From Chryseobacterium sp. BGARF1 (lineage in GTDB: Bacteria > Bacteroidota > Bacteroidia > Flavobacteriales > Weeksellaceae): a stretch of 32,209 nt of DNA. The DNA is taken from the NCBI RefSeq assembly GCF_001677955.1, contig NZ_LELA01000153.1, positions 1 to 32,209 of the forward strand. The letters run 5' to 3'. Below, piece by piece: positions 32,163-32,209 of the stretch. The notes beneath the pieces were generated by a model, which ran no database searches, was not told the DNA's origin, and worked only from the letters and a program-made list of their open reading frames with translations. Within the stretch, counting starts at the first letter, position 1; every line of letters starts with the position of its first letter. Position numbers and translations under genes: made by a program.

Positions 32163-32209
32163 TTGCAGCCCGACCTGAGTGGAAATCCTTTTTTGCTGCT
32201 GAAAAAACG
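32163..32209. repeat. Start of an interspersed element at the window edge
   Basis: GATTGCAGCCCGACCTGAG shares the GATTGCAGC and AGCCCGA words with the end of the element at 21356-21464. The sequence then departs (GTGGAAATCCTTTTTTGC). The window ends before the other end can be seen. Confidence 0.45.

Larger units (their letters stand above)
31763..32209. other. Gene-free right-end region with repeats
   Basis: No credible gene lies in these 447 bases. They hold a promoter box for the cyclotransferase gene, an inverted repeat at 32064-32113 and, from about 32163, the start of an interspersed element cut by the window edge. Confidence 0.6.

Overview
The window looks like chromosomal DNA of a Bacteroidota bacterium, most probably a Chryseobacterium-like member of the Weeksellaceae. 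The reasons are low GC, type IX secretion (T9SS) C-terminal sorting domains, a SusC/SusD pair, promoters of the TTTG-N19-21-TAnnTTTG type instead of sigma70 boxes, weak Shine-Dalgarno signals, and several intergenic repeat families that I associate from memory with that group. No tRNA, rRNA, CRISPR array, transposase or phage gene was seen.

Layout. 1-608: gene-free repeat region. 609-3611 (-): multidomain secreted pectate-lyase-like protein with a T9SS tail. 3963-5096 (+): secreted protein of unknown function with a possible degenerate metallopeptidase-like motif. 5153-8011 (-): glycine decarboxylase gcvP. 8261-8416 (+): a 51-residue cysteine/lysine-rich protein whose stop overlaps the stop of a convergent membrane-anchored J-domain protein (8413-9063). 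9064-9511: repeat debris. 9512-10788 (-): ECF sigma factor followed by two small membrane-anchored proteins, a compact putative signalling operon. 10789-11150: repeat elements. 11151-13154 (-): secreted S9 peptidase. 13550-15668 (+): AraC-type regulator and iron-dependent alcohol dehydrogenase. 15811-18001: a small secreted protein and a T9SS-secreted leucine-rich-repeat protein.

18082-27193 (-) is a polysaccharide utilization locus, transcribed SusC, SusD, glycoamylase-like (possibly GH144) lipoprotein, secreted alpha/beta hydrolase, GH3 beta-glucosidase. SusC/SusD would import an oligosaccharide, the lipoprotein would cleave the glucan, and the periplasmic GH3 enzyme would release glucose. 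The glycoamylase plus GH3 pairing suggests beta-1,2-glucan, but that is inference. A 294-bp block of unrelated repeats splits the locus, and no dedicated regulator is visible in the window.

27619-28641 (+): DUF4197 lipoprotein and DUF493 protein. 28721-31762 (-): four closely spaced genes: glutaminyl-peptide cyclotransferase lipoprotein, a secreted propeller-like protein that probably starts at TTG, a deoxynucleoside kinase and an ArsC/Spx-family protein. 31763-32209: more repeats, with the start of another interspersed element at the right edge.

No clearly new multi-gene system is obvious. The most interesting items are the sigma-factor operon, the small cysteine-rich gene with an apparently leaderless promoter, a SusC that seems to have lost a segment after the plug, and the interspersed palindromic repeats.
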